Assembly: GCA_002300355.1 (NCBI GenBank)
Contig: NSGV01000002.1
Location: forward strand, 1,302,001 to 1,366,000
DNA length: 64,000 nucleotides
Direction: 5' to 3'
Source of the DNA: Streptomyces sp. TLI_235
Lineage (GTDB): Bacteria; Actinomycetota; Actinomycetes; Streptomycetales; Streptomycetaceae
Below the pieces are notes generated by a model, which saw only the letters and a program-made list of their open reading frames with translations, was not told where the DNA came from and searched no databases. Positions 49,691 to 57,153 of the stretch are shown piece after piece (positions within the stretch are counted from its first letter, which is position 1; each line of letters opens with the position of its first letter). A program made the position numbers and the translations under genes.

Positions 49691-50467
49691 TCACTTGGGG
49701 TCGCGGTTGAAGGTGGTGGTGGACCAGCGGTAGCCGAGGGCGGTGAGGGCGAGGCACCAGGCGATGGTGATCCAGCCGTTGTTGCCGATGGCGGTGCCGA
49801 GGAGCAGGCCGCGCAGGGTCTCGATGGCGGGGGTGAAGGGCTGGTACTGGGCGATGGGCTGGAACCAGCCGGGCATGGAGTGCAGGGGGACGAAGGCGCT
49901 GGACAGCAGGGGGAGCAGGATCAGTGGCATGGCGTTGTTGCTGGCGGCCTCGGCGTTCGGGCTGACCAGGCCCATGCCGACGGCGATCCAGGTGAGTGCG
50001 AGGGCGAAGAGTACGAGCAGGCCGAGGGCGGCGAGCCATTCCAGGGCGGTGGCGTCGGTGGAGCGGAATCCGATGGCGAGGCCGACGGCGCCGACGACCA
50101 GGACGCTGAGGACGGCCTGGATGACGCTGCCGAGGACGTGTCCGATGAGGACGGCGGGGCGGTGGATGGCCATGGTGCGGAAGCGGGCGATGATGCCCTC
50201 GGTCATGTCGTTGGAGACGGAGACGGCGGTGCCGATGGTGGTGGAGCCGATGGTCATCAGGAGGATGCCGGGGACGAGGTAGGCGATGTAGGCGTCGCGG
50301 CCGGCGCCGCCGCTCATGGTGTTGCCGAAGATGTAGACGAAGAGCAGGAGCAGCATGACCGGGGTGAGGAGCAGGTTGAGGGTGAGGGAGGGGTAGCGGC
50401 GGGCGTGCAGGAGGTTGCGGCGCAGCATGGTGGTGGAGTCGCGGGCGGCGAGGGTGATGGTGCTCAT
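49691..50467 (-). CDS. ABC-2 type transporter permease (DrrB-like)
   Basis: A 258-residue integral membrane protein with six helices. The N-terminal ARDSTTMLRRNLLHARRYPSLTLNLLLTPVMLLLLF and the late NAEAASNNAMPLILLPLLSSAFVPLHSMPGWFQPIAQYQPFTPAIETLR match the DrrB daunorubicin-exporter group (ABC-2 domain). ATG 50467 overlaps the stop of the ATPase gene by ATGA. It forms an ABC exporter with the upstream ATPase; the operon starts at the HicB/RHH gene. Confidence 0.92.
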   Translation of the reverse strand: MSTITLAARDSTTMLRRNLLHARRYPSLTLNLLLTPVMLLLLFVYIFGNTMSGGAGRDAYIAYLVPGILLMTIGSTTIGTAVSVSNDMTEGIIARFRTMAIHRPAVLIGHVLGSVIQAVLSVLVVGAVGLAIGFRSTDATALEWLAALGLLVLFALALTWIAVGMGLVSPNAEAASNNAMPLILLPLLSSAFVPLHSMPGWFQPIAQYQPFTPAIETLRGLLLGTAIGNNGWITIAWCLALTALGYRWSTTTFNRDPK

Positions 50468-51477
50468 CGGGCGGTCTCCTTGGGCTGGTTCGACTTGGGC
50501 TGGTGGGGGAGGGTGGTGGCGTCGGTGAGGGCGAAGAAGACGTCGTCGAGGTCGGGGGTGTGGAGGGTGAGTTCGTCGGCGTGGATGCCGGTGGTGTCCA
50601 GGTGGTTGAGGAGGGTGCGCAGTTCGTGTTGGCTGCCGTTGTTGGGGATGTGCAGGGTGAGGGTTTCGTCGTTGCGGGTGGCGTCGGGTAGGGCGGTGGT
50701 GGCGTTGCGGTAGGCGGTGGGGTCGGTGAAGCGGAGTCGGATGTGGCCGCCGGGGATGAGTCGTTTGAGTTCGTCGGGGGTGCCTTCGGCGGCGATCTTG
50801 CCGTCGTTGAGGACGGCGATGCGGTCGGCGAGTTGGTCGGCTTCCTCCAGGTATTGGGTGGTGAGGAGGACGGTGGTGCCGCTGGTGACGAGGTCGCGGA
50901 TGATGCGCCACATGGTGTGTCGGGAGCGGGGGTCGAGGCCGGTGGTGGGTTCGTCGAGGAAGATGATGCGGGGGTTGCCGACCAGGGTCATGGCGATGTC
51001 GAGGCGGCGTTTCATGCCGCCGGAGTAGGTGGCGGCGGGCTTGCGGGCGGCGTCCGCCAGGTCGAAGCGTTGCAGGAGTTCGGTGGCGATGCGGCGGCCC
51101 TCGGGCTTGGGCAGGTGGTGCAGGTCGGCCATGAGGAGCATGTTCTCCTCGCCGGTGATCAGGCCGTCGACGGCGGAGAACTGTCCGGTGACGCCGATCG
51201 CGGCGCGTACGGCCTGTGGGTGGGTGGTGAGGTCGTGGCCGGCGATCCGGGCCTGTCCGGCGTCGGCGGTGATGAGGGTGGAGAGGATCTGCACGGTGGT
51301 GGTCTTGCCGGCGCCGTTCGGGCCGAGCAGCGCGAACACGGATCCGGCCGGGATGTGCAGGTCGATTCCGTCGAGGACGGTCTTGTCACCGTAGGACTTG
51401 CGCAGCCCGATGGCGGAGATGGCGGCGGGCGCCTGCGGACCGCGCCGACCGAACGTGGGCATGACAGAAGAAGGCAT
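50464..51477 (-). CDS. ABC transporter ATP-binding protein (DrrA-like)
   Basis: A 337-residue ATPase with Walker A GPNGAGKTT at 52-60, signature YSGGMKRRLD from 151, and Walker B IIFLDEPTTGLD from 171. The C-terminal 90 residues match the DrrA-type extension. ATG 51477 has GGGAGGGCTCC just upstream; the alternative ATG 51462 is five codons in. It drives the DrrB-like permease. DrrAB-type exporters move lipids or drugs such as anthracyclines; the substrate here is unknown. Confidence 0.95.
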   Translation of the reverse strand: MPSSVMPTFGRRGPQAPAAISAIGLRKSYGDKTVLDGIDLHIPAGSVFALLGPNGAGKTTTVQILSTLITADAGQARIAGHDLTTHPQAVRAAIGVTGQFSAVDGLITGEENMLLMADLHHLPKPEGRRIATELLQRFDLADAARKPAATYSGGMKRRLDIAMTLVGNPRIIFLDEPTTGLDPRSRHTMWRIIRDLVTSGTTVLLTTQYLEEADQLADRIAVLNDGKIAAEGTPDELKRLIPGGHIRLRFTDPTAYRNATTALPDATRNDETLTLHIPNNGSQHELRTLLNHLDTTGIHADELTLHTPDLDDVFFALTDATTLPHQPKSNQPKETAR

Positions 51478-51547
51478 GGAGCCCTCCCGTTCGAAGGCTG
51501 AAGTGGCTGGGTCGGGGGCGGGCGGGGTGCGGCCGGTCCTCGGCGGG

Positions 51548-52393
51548 TCAGGACCTGGCGCGGAGGATGTCGATGTTGCCGTGCCGGGTGCGGGCGCGGA
51601 CCTCGACGGTGTCCTCGGTCTGCTCCGGGGGCTCGGACTCGGCGAGCATGTTGCGCACCTGCCCGGAGCCCGAGCTGACGTCGAGCCAGGCGGCCGTGCC
51701 CTCGCGGATGCCGACCTCGATGGCGCCGTAGGAGGTCTCCAACTGGACGGTCCCGCGGGCCACCTCACCCACGCGCAGGGTGCCGTGCGCAGTGGTGGCG
51801 GTGACCGACTCCTCGGCGCGCCGGATCTCGATGTCGCCGTTGGAGCCGCTCACCCGCAGCTCGCCGAGCGCGGCGCCGACGGTCGTCGTGCCGTGCGAGT
51901 TCTTCAGGACGCCGGGGCCGTCGACGAGGCCGACGCGCAGACTTCCGGAGCTGGTGGTGATCTCGGCCGCGCCCTCGACCCTGTCCACGGTGATCGAGCC
52001 GTGCGACGCGGTCAGCTGCAGCGGCCCGGTCGTGTCGAGGCGGACGTCACCGGACGAGGTCTTCACGCGAACCTCGCCGAGCCTGCCCTCCCCCAGCACC
52101 TGCGCCCAGGCGCCGGTCATGTCGATGCGCGAGCCCGCCGGCAGCTCCACCGCCACATCGACGGTGCCGGGGCGGCGAAGCGTGTTGCGGAACTTGGGCG
52201 TCCTGACGGTCAGGGTGCCGCCCGCGAACGTGACCTCGGTCTGCTCGGCGGCCCGCACGTCCTGGTCCTTCTTCGGGTCGCGGGGCCGCACCTCGACGAC
52301 GGTGTCGAGGCGGTCCGCCGCGGTGAGGCGGATGGAGCCCGCCTCCACGTGGGCGATGACGGAGATCCGTTCGGGAGTGTCGAAAGAAGGCAT
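51548..52393 (-). CDS. DUF4097 beta-strand repeat protein
   Basis: A 281-residue all-beta protein with regular short strands: VRVKTSSGDVRLDTTGPLQLTASHGSITVDRVEGAAEITTSSGSLRVG, repeated to the end as LDVSSGSGQVRN. The SSGxxxL/SHGxxxV pattern is the right-handed helical repeat of DUF4097. No signal peptide or membrane helix is seen. AAGAGGAC precedes ATG 52393. It lies between the RHH protein and the ABC transporter in one operon; function unknown. Confidence 0.88.
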   Translation of the reverse strand: MPSFDTPERISVIAHVEAGSIRLTAADRLDTVVEVRPRDPKKDQDVRAAEQTEVTFAGGTLTVRTPKFRNTLRRPGTVDVAVELPAGSRIDMTGAWAQVLGEGRLGEVRVKTSSGDVRLDTTGPLQLTASHGSITVDRVEGAAEITTSSGSLRVGLVDGPGVLKNSHGTTTVGAALGELRVSGSNGDIEIRRAEESVTATTAHGTLRVGEVARGTVQLETSYGAIEVGIREGTAAWLDVSSGSGQVRNMLAESEPPEQTEDTVEVRARTRHGNIDILRARS

Positions 52394-52477
52394 GGCTGTA
52401 CCGTCCTCTTGGGTCGTGGCGGCATCCCCGCTGGTGGGACGCGGTGGGTGAGTGACGTGGTGCCGGCGGGCGCGCGA

Positions 52478-52996
52478 CTAGCGCACCCAGCCCGTGATGC
52501 TCTGTCCGATCGTCTGGGCCTTCCCCGTCGAACGCGGCCGCGCGCCGCCGTCGACCGCGGCCGACACCGCCCGCACCAACCACGCGTTGACCGACAGGCC
52601 CTCGCGGCTCGCGGCCTCCTCGGCACGGGCCTTGAGGTGCGCCGGCAGCCGCAGATTGACGCGGGCGGTGCCGCCCTCGTCGCTCTCGGCGGGCGCCTGC
52701 GCCCTGAACGGTTCGACGGACTGGGCGGCCGCTTCCACGGGACCGCCGACGGCGGGCGGCAGCGTCACCACGAAGTCGGGGTCCAGACCGCGCAGCCGCA
52801 CGTCGACCGAGCCCGGGGCGAGCTCGCGGGTGATCTCGTCCATCGCGGCGGAGAGCACGTTGAGCATGGTGAGCCGGGTCGCCGACTCCAGCGGAGCGGT
52901 GAGCCGCTCGGCCAGGTCGCGAGCGTCCTTCCCGCCGGCTTCGGCCGCCACCGCAAGTTCACGGCGCAGGTTCTCGACATACGGGGTGAGGTCCAT
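52478..52996 (-). CDS. HicB-like protein with C-terminal ribbon-helix-helix domain
   Basis: A 172-residue protein. Residues 1-90 form a helical region (DLTPYVENLRRELAVAAEAG, then LTMLNVLSAAMDEITRELAPGSVDVRLRGLDPDFVVTLP), and 108-149 are an RHH DNA-binding domain (TARVNLRLPAHLKARAEEAASREGLSVNAWLVRAVSAAV). Annotated relatives are HicB antitoxins, but no HicA toxin lies in the operon, so it is best read as a transcription factor. It is the first gene of an operon with DUF4097 and DrrAB-like genes. A likely leaderless promoter covered by TGGCACCA boxes suggests autorepression. Confidence 0.85.
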   Translation of the reverse strand: MDLTPYVENLRRELAVAAEAGGKDARDLAERLTAPLESATRLTMLNVLSAAMDEITRELAPGSVDVRLRGLDPDFVVTLPPAVGGPVEAAAQSVEPFRAQAPAESDEGGTARVNLRLPAHLKARAEEAASREGLSVNAWLVRAVSAAVDGGARPRSTGKAQTIGQSITGWVR

Positions 52997-53059
52997 GACG
53001 CCATAATGGCACCACGATGGCACCACATGCAAGCGTTGATGGCACCTTGCGTGGCATAA
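52996..53059. promoter_or_regulatory. Operator cluster 1 (TGGCACCA boxes) over the RHH promoter
   Basis: Boxes: TGACGCCA at 52996 (one mismatch), TGGCACCA at 53007 and 53018, TGGCACCT at 53040, TGGCATAA at 53052 (weak). Spacings are 11, 11, 22 and 12 bp, close to one helical turn each. Two exact boxes occupy the -10/-35 spacer and the first overlaps the start codon. Best explained as a repressor site for the RHH protein. Confidence 0.75.
53003..53032 (-). promoter_or_regulatory. Predicted leaderless promoter of the RHH-DUF4097-ABC operon
   Basis: Read on the minus strand: -35 TTGCAT (53032-53027), 18-base spacer, -10 CATTAT (53008-53003), then six bases to the ATG at 52996. The expected start point coincides with the start codon, so the transcript is probably leaderless. 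Confidence 0.55.
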
Positions 53060-53135
53060 GGTCGACGACGGCCGCCCTACCTGCGGAAACGCCGAACGGG
53101 AGACCCGGCACGCACGCACTCGCGAAGGCGCGGGG

Positions 53136-53204
53136 TGGCGCCACATGGCACCACGTGGCGCCAGATGGCGCCACGTGGGCGCAAAGCGGCGCCATGTGGC
53201 GCCG
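53136..53204. repeat. Operator-like tandem array of TGGCGCCA boxes
   Basis: Seven 8-bp units with starts at 53136, 53146, 53156, 53166, 53176, 53187 and 53197: TGGCGCCA, TGGCACCA, TGGCGCCA, TGGCGCCA, TGGGCGCA (degenerate), CGGCGCCA and TGGCGCCG. The period is 10, 10, 10, 10, 11 and 10 bp. Each box is a near-perfect palindrome, and two-base spacers separate most of them. This period puts every box on the same helical face. It lies 125 bp upstream of the MerR start and 140 bp upstream of the RHH start. Confidence 0.85.
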
Positions 53205-53256
53205 CGGGGTGCGCTGCGCCGGCCGCCGGGACGCGGTGGACCGGCAGATCGGGGCA

Positions 53257-53277
53257 CTGTCACACTGGTGCTGTCAC
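53257..53277. promoter_or_regulatory. CTGTCAC direct repeat in the MerR promoter region
   Basis: CTGTCAC occurs at 53257-53263 and 53271-53277, 14 bp apart, with ACTGGTG between, 52 bases before the MerR start. It could be a site for the MerR protein itself, although MerR sites are normally dyads. Confidence 0.3.
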
Positions 53278-53328
53278 AGCAGGACTGCCGCACCCGGCGG
53301 GGCGAACGGGCGGAAGAGGTTGCACCGG

Positions 53329-54045
53329 ATGACAGCAGGCACATCGCGGCTCACCGTCGACGAACTGGCGGCCCGGGCCGGGGTGACCGTCCGCACCCTG
53401 CGTTTCTACGCCGCCAAGGGCCTGCTCCCGCCGCCCGAACTCGGCCCGCGCCGGGTCGGCCTGTACGGGCCGCACCACCTCGACCGGCTGGAACTCATCG
53501 AGGAGCTCCAGCGACAGGGCCTCACACTGGCCGCGATCGAGCGCTACCTCGCCCAACTCCCCGAGGACATCGGCTCGCTGGACCTCGCCATCCACCGGGC
53601 ACTGGTCGCGTCCTGGACCCCGGAGGCCGCCGAGGAGGCCGACCGCGGGCAGCTCGCCCGCCGGGCCGGGCGCGACCTCTCCGACGCCGACGTGGACCGG
53701 CTCGCCGCCATGGGCGCCCTGCACCGCACCGAGGACCCGGACGTCTTCAAGATCGACCCCGGTCTGCTGCCGCTGGGCGTCCGCATCCTCGACGTGCCGA
53801 TCCCGCTGGAGACCCTGCTGGCGGCCCGTGCCGTCGTCCGGCTGCACAGCCAGGCCACCGCGCACGACCTGCACCGGCTGTTCCGCGACACGGTGTGGAA
53901 GCCCTACCGGGAGAGCGGTCCGGCCCCGGCCGACCTGGACCGGATGAAGAGCCTCACCGACCGCATCCAGCCGCTGGTTGTGCAGGCCATCGTCACCGCC
54001 TTCCAGCGCTCGCTGGCGGAGGAGCTGACCGGAAGCGCCGACTAG
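53329..54045 (+). CDS. MerR family transcriptional regulator
   Basis: A 238-residue regulator. The MerR winged helix is LTVDELAARAGVTVRTLRFYAAKGLLPPPELGPRRVGLYGPHHLDRLELIEELQRQGLTLAAIERYL (residues about 8-75). A long C-terminal domain of some 160 residues, with AARAVVRLHSQATAHDLHRLFRDTV, is larger than metal-sensing MerRs, so an organic effector is likelier. ATG 53329 follows GGAAGAGGTTGCACCGG. It is divergent from the RHH-DUF4097-DrrAB operon and may take part in its control. Confidence 0.85.
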   Translation: MTAGTSRLTVDELAARAGVTVRTLRFYAAKGLLPPPELGPRRVGLYGPHHLDRLELIEELQRQGLTLAAIERYLAQLPEDIGSLDLAIHRALVASWTPEAAEEADRGQLARRAGRDLSDADVDRLAAMGALHRTEDPDVFKIDPGLLPLGVRILDVPIPLETLLAARAVVRLHSQATAHDLHRLFRDTVWKPYRESGPAPADLDRMKSLTDRIQPLVVQAIVTAFQRSLAEELTGSAD

Positions 54046-54100
54046 CGCCCGGCGCTGAAATCCGGTCGACAGGGCGGCCCGCCCGGGGTTGGCTCGGGCC

Positions 54101-54631
54101 ATGACCGAACTGCGCACCGCACGCCTCACCCTGCGCCCCTGGCGGGAGTCCGACCTGGCCCCCTGGGCGGCGATGAACGCCGACCCCGAGGTCCGCGAGC
54201 ACCTCGGGGACGCCCTCACCCGTGAGCAGGCGGACGCCTCGGTGGCGGCCTTCCGGGCGGACTTCGCGCGGCGCGGCTACGGCTGGTGGGCGGTGGAGGT
54301 CACGGCCACCGGCGAGTTCCTCGGCTTCGCCGGGCTGGACGACGTGGACGAGGACATGCCCTTCACCGGGGTCGAGGTGGGCTGGCGGCTCGCCCGCACC
54401 GCCTGGGGCCACGGCTACGCCACCGAGGCCGGCCGGGCCTGCCTGGACCACGGCTTCGACGTCCTCGGCCTGCCCGAGATCCTCGCGGTGACGACCGCCG
54501 CCAACCACCGCTCCCAGGCCGTGATGCGGCGCCTCGGAATGACCCACGACCCGGCCGAGGACTTCGACGACCCGTACGCCCCGGAGGGCAGCCCGCTGCG
54601 CCCGAGCGTGGTCCACCGCATCGCCCGCTGA
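54101..54631 (+). CDS. GNAT family N-acetyltransferase (RimJ/RimL-like)
   Basis: A 176-residue acetyltransferase: LRTARLTLRPWRESDLAPWAAMNADPEVREHLG at the N-terminus, VGWRLARTAWGHGYATEAGRA as the acetyl-CoA binding loop (W-G-x-G-Y-A), and ILAVTTAANHRSQAVMRRLGMTHDP as the second family block. It acts on small amines or protein N-termini. ATG 54101 is the natural start; a GTG four codons upstream is less likely. Confidence 0.9.
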   Translation: MTELRTARLTLRPWRESDLAPWAAMNADPEVREHLGDALTREQADASVAAFRADFARRGYGWWAVEVTATGEFLGFAGLDDVDEDMPFTGVEVGWRLARTAWGHGYATEAGRACLDHGFDVLGLPEILAVTTAANHRSQAVMRRLGMTHDPAEDFDDPYAPEGSPLRPSVVHRIAR

Positions 54632-54676
54632 CGGGCCGTCGCCGGGGAACGACGGGAACCCGCGGGGAATATTCGG

Positions 54677-54704
54677 TTGCGCGGTGCGGGGAAGTGGCTA
54701 GGGT
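54677..54704 (+). promoter_or_regulatory. Candidate promoter of the small ORF/RIO kinase unit
   Basis: TTGCGC (54677-54682) and TAGGGT (54699-54704) are separated by 16 bases. It is a reasonable but not strong HrdB-type promoter, 56 bases before the small ORF. Confidence 0.35.
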
Positions 54705-54759
54705 ACTGACGTTCTCGCGGACGCCGTGCGAGGACCCGACGTCGAGGAGGTGTGTCCGG

Positions 54760-54837
54760 ATGGTTGCCGCCGTGTCGCGGCGCGCCTTCGTGTGCGCGCC
54801 ATACGCCTTCCTCGTCCGTCATCTCCCCACCGGCTGA
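54760..54837 (+). CDS. Small ORF (25 residues) upstream of the RIO-like kinase
   Basis: An ORF with a strong ribosome site (GAGGAGG, nine bases upstream), beginning MVAAVSRRAFVCAPYAF and ending HLPTG. It lies 51 bases before the kinase start. It contains one Cys and many Arg/Ala residues. I do not recognise it; it could be a leader peptide that couples translation to the kinase gene, or an unrelated small protein. Confidence 0.45.
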   Translation: MVAAVSRRAFVCAPYAFLVRHLPTG

Positions 54838-54888
54838 CAGCGCGTCGCACCGACGCACCCGGTGGGTCACTCCTCAGGAGCCACCGCA

Positions 54889-55854
54889 GTGCGCGAGCGC
54901 TTTGCCGACAGCGATTCCTTCTCCCGCATCCGCCCCAAGGGCGGGTCCCGGCGCGGCCGCAGGTCCGACCGGTTCGACGACTTCGAGCCCGAGTACGTCC
55001 CGTCCGAAGCGGCCGGGTTCCCCGAGGCCCTCGACGACCCCGCCTCGCCCTCCCCCGCCGCCGACGGCCCCGCCGAGGGCGACCGCTGGTCCACCTGGGA
55101 CCGTTCCACGCCCACCGAGAAGGGGCCCGAGCCGCGCCCCGCCTGGGTGGTGACCGAGCTGGCGGCCGTCGACACCGAGCTCGGCATCGTGAAGACCGGC
55201 AAGGAGGCCGACGTCTTCCTGCTGGAACGCGGCGTGCCCGGCACCGGGCGGCGCACCCTGATGGCCGCCAAACGCTACCGGGACGCCCAGCACCGGATGT
55301 TCCACCGCGACTCCGGCTACCTGGAGGGCCGCCGGCACAAGGAGTCCCGGGTCAGCCGGGCGATGGCCAAGCGCACCGCGTTCGGCAAGGAGGCGATCGC
55401 CGGGCAGTGGGCGGCGGCGGAGTTCGCCGCACTGTGCCGGCTCTGGTCGGCCGGGGTGGCCGTCCCGTACCCGGTGCAGATCACGGGCACCGAGATCCTG
55501 ATGGAGTTCGTCGGCGACGCGGGCGGCACGGCCGCGCCCCGGCTCGCCCAACTCCGCACCGAGGAAGCCGACATCGAGGACCTGTGGGAGCAGCTCGGCC
55601 GCAGCCTGTCGCTGCTCGCGCTCGGCGGCTACGCGCACGGCGACCTGTCGGCGTACAACATCCTCGTCCACCGCGGCCGGCTGGTGATCATCGACGTCCC
55701 GCAGATCGTGGACCTCGTCGCCAACCCCCGCGCGCGCTCCTTCCTGGAACGGGACGTGCGCAACGTCGGCGCCTGGTTCGCCTCCCGGGGCCTGCCCCAG
55801 GCGCGCGTCGACCAGCTCGTCGAGTCGCTCGCCGCCGACGCGCGCCTGGGGTAG
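54889..55854 (+). CDS. RIO-like serine/threonine kinase
   Basis: A 321-residue atypical protein kinase. A charged, low-complexity N-terminus (1-85) precedes the RIO domain: VKTGKEADVFLLE is the P-loop (residues 101-113), MAAKRY gives Lys128, catalytic HGDLSAYNIL at 250-259 (Asp252, Asn257), and the metal-binding Asp269 in IIDVPQ (replacing DFG). RIO1-type kinases in archaea and eukaryotes act in ribosome assembly; the bacterial ones are little studied. GTG 54889 follows CAGGAG. An independent terminator follows the gene. Confidence 0.92.
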   Translation: MRERFADSDSFSRIRPKGGSRRGRRSDRFDDFEPEYVPSEAAGFPEALDDPASPSPAADGPAEGDRWSTWDRSTPTEKGPEPRPAWVVTELAAVDTELGIVKTGKEADVFLLERGVPGTGRRTLMAAKRYRDAQHRMFHRDSGYLEGRRHKESRVSRAMAKRTAFGKEAIAGQWAAAEFAALCRLWSAGVAVPYPVQITGTEILMEFVGDAGGTAAPRLAQLRTEEADIEDLWEQLGRSLSLLALGGYAHGDLSAYNILVHRGRLVIIDVPQIVDLVANPRARSFLERDVRNVGAWFASRGLPQARVDQLVESLAADARLG

Positions 55855-55864
55855 CCCGCCCGGG

Positions 55865-55898
55865 CCCGGTGGGACTCCCGGCGGGGACTCCCACCGGG
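55865..55898. terminator. Hairpin terminator after the RIO kinase gene
   Basis: CCCGGTGGGA (55865-55874) pairs with TCCCACCGGG (55889-55898) around 14 bases. It serves this gene and the convergent ADP-ribosylglycohydrolase gene, which ends at 55901. Confidence 0.7.
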
Positions 55899-55900
55899 TC

Positions 55901-57055
55901 TCAGGACCCCGCGAGCTGCATCCCGTGCAGCCAGGGCCGGTCCTCGCCCGGGTGGACCTCGGCGGCGAAGTCGTCGGCGAGGGCGGCGATCACGGCCCGG
56001 CCCTCGATCCGGGAGAGCCACTCCGGGGGCAGCAGGCCGTCGCCGTAGTGGGCGCCGAGCAGGTTGCCGCAGATCGCGCCGGTGGAGTCGCTGTCCCCGG
56101 AGTGGTTGACCGACAGCAGGAAGGCGGACTCGACCGGGGTGCGGTGGCGCCAGTAGTCGGTGCGGGCGAGTGCCGCGTGGACGGCGATGGCGAGGGCCTC
56201 CTCGGCGGTCCAGCCGCCGCCGAGGCTCTCGACCGTCGACGGGGTGGCCGGGCCGGCCTCGGCGAGGGCGACGGCCCGCCGCAGCGCGGCGAGGGTCTCC
56301 TGGTGCCCGGGGTAGCCGGCGAGCAGCTCCATGCCGCGCCGCACCGCCTCCGGGAGGGGGTCTCCGGCCACCAGCCGGCTGATCATGGCGGCGAAGGCGC
56401 CGGAGGCGAGGTGGGCGGTCGGGTGGCCGTGGGTGATCCGGGCGCAGCGGGCGGCGACTTCGAAGGCCCACTCGTCGCCCCGACCGGTGGCGCCGCGGCC
56501 GACGAAGCCGAACGGGGCCGAGCGCATCACGGAGCCGCAGCCCTTGGCGTCCGGGTTGACCGGGCCCGGGGTGCCGTCGACGGGGGCGTGCGCATCGGGG
56601 ACGTGGTCCTGTTGGAGGCCGTACTCGCAGGCGCGGCCGGGGGCGCGGCGGGCGTACAGCCACTGCTCGTGGCGGAGTTGTCCGATGCGGTGCCGCAGGC
56701 CCTCGGCGGGCGGCGGGGCGGCGTGCTGCTGGGTGTCCAGCCAGCGCAGGTAAGCGTCCTTGACGATGGCGGTCTCGGCGCCGCTGATGCCCTTGGCCAT
56801 GATGCGGCGGTAGCTCTGCAGCCAGCCCTCGGCGGTGAAGAGGGTCATCTGGGTGTCGTCGGTGATCCGGCCGACCACGCCCTCGCGGTCGGGGACGAGT
56901 CCGGTGATGCCGGTCGGGCCGTACTCGGCCTCGACGGTGACCATGGACTTCATCTCGATCGGGTTGCCGAGCGCGTCCCCGATCGCGCCGCCGAGCAGGC
57001 AGCCGCGGACGCGCGCCCGGTATGCCGCCTGTTCGTGCCACGAAAGCCGCTTCAT
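55901..57055 (-). CDS. ADP-ribosylglycohydrolase family protein (DraG-like)
   Basis: A 384-residue ADP-ribosylhydrolase. The metal-binding residues are ITDDTQM (Thr65, Asp66, Asp67) and NHSGDSDSTGAICGNLLGA (Asp321, Asp323, Thr325), matching the dinuclear Mg site of DraG/ARH3. N-terminal RGCLLGGAIGDALGNPIEM is typical. It would remove ADP-ribose from proteins or small molecules. No ADP-ribosyltransferase is adjacent. GAAGGAGGGGG precedes the start. It stands alone between the RIO kinase and the beta-oxidation operon. Confidence 0.93.
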   Translation of the reverse strand: MKRLSWHEQAAYRARVRGCLLGGAIGDALGNPIEMKSMVTVEAEYGPTGITGLVPDREGVVGRITDDTQMTLFTAEGWLQSYRRIMAKGISGAETAIVKDAYLRWLDTQQHAAPPPAEGLRHRIGQLRHEQWLYARRAPGRACEYGLQQDHVPDAHAPVDGTPGPVNPDAKGCGSVMRSAPFGFVGRGATGRGDEWAFEVAARCARITHGHPTAHLASGAFAAMISRLVAGDPLPEAVRRGMELLAGYPGHQETLAALRRAVALAEAGPATPSTVESLGGGWTAEEALAIAVHAALARTDYWRHRTPVESAFLLSVNHSGDSDSTGAICGNLLGAHYGDGLLPPEWLSRIEGRAVIAALADDFAAEVHPGEDRPWLHGMQLAGS

Positions 57056-57153
57056 CCGCGGTCCCCCTCCTTCGGATGATCGTTCCGGAGCAAGGGTAGC
57101 GGCCCGCGGTGACGCCGCCCCCGCCCGGACGGGCGGGGGCGGCGCAGGTGCGG

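Noticed and set aside
52478..52996. A HicAB toxin-antitoxin system
   Set aside because: No HicA-like small toxin gene is next to the HicB-like gene on either strand; its partners are DUF4097 and ABC transporter genes.
53136..53204. TGGCGCCA array as a CRISPR or plasmid-type iteron origin
   Set aside because: Ten-bp period is far too short for CRISPR, and there is no AT-rich unwinding region, DnaA boxes or Rep gene. A transcription operator is the simplest reading.
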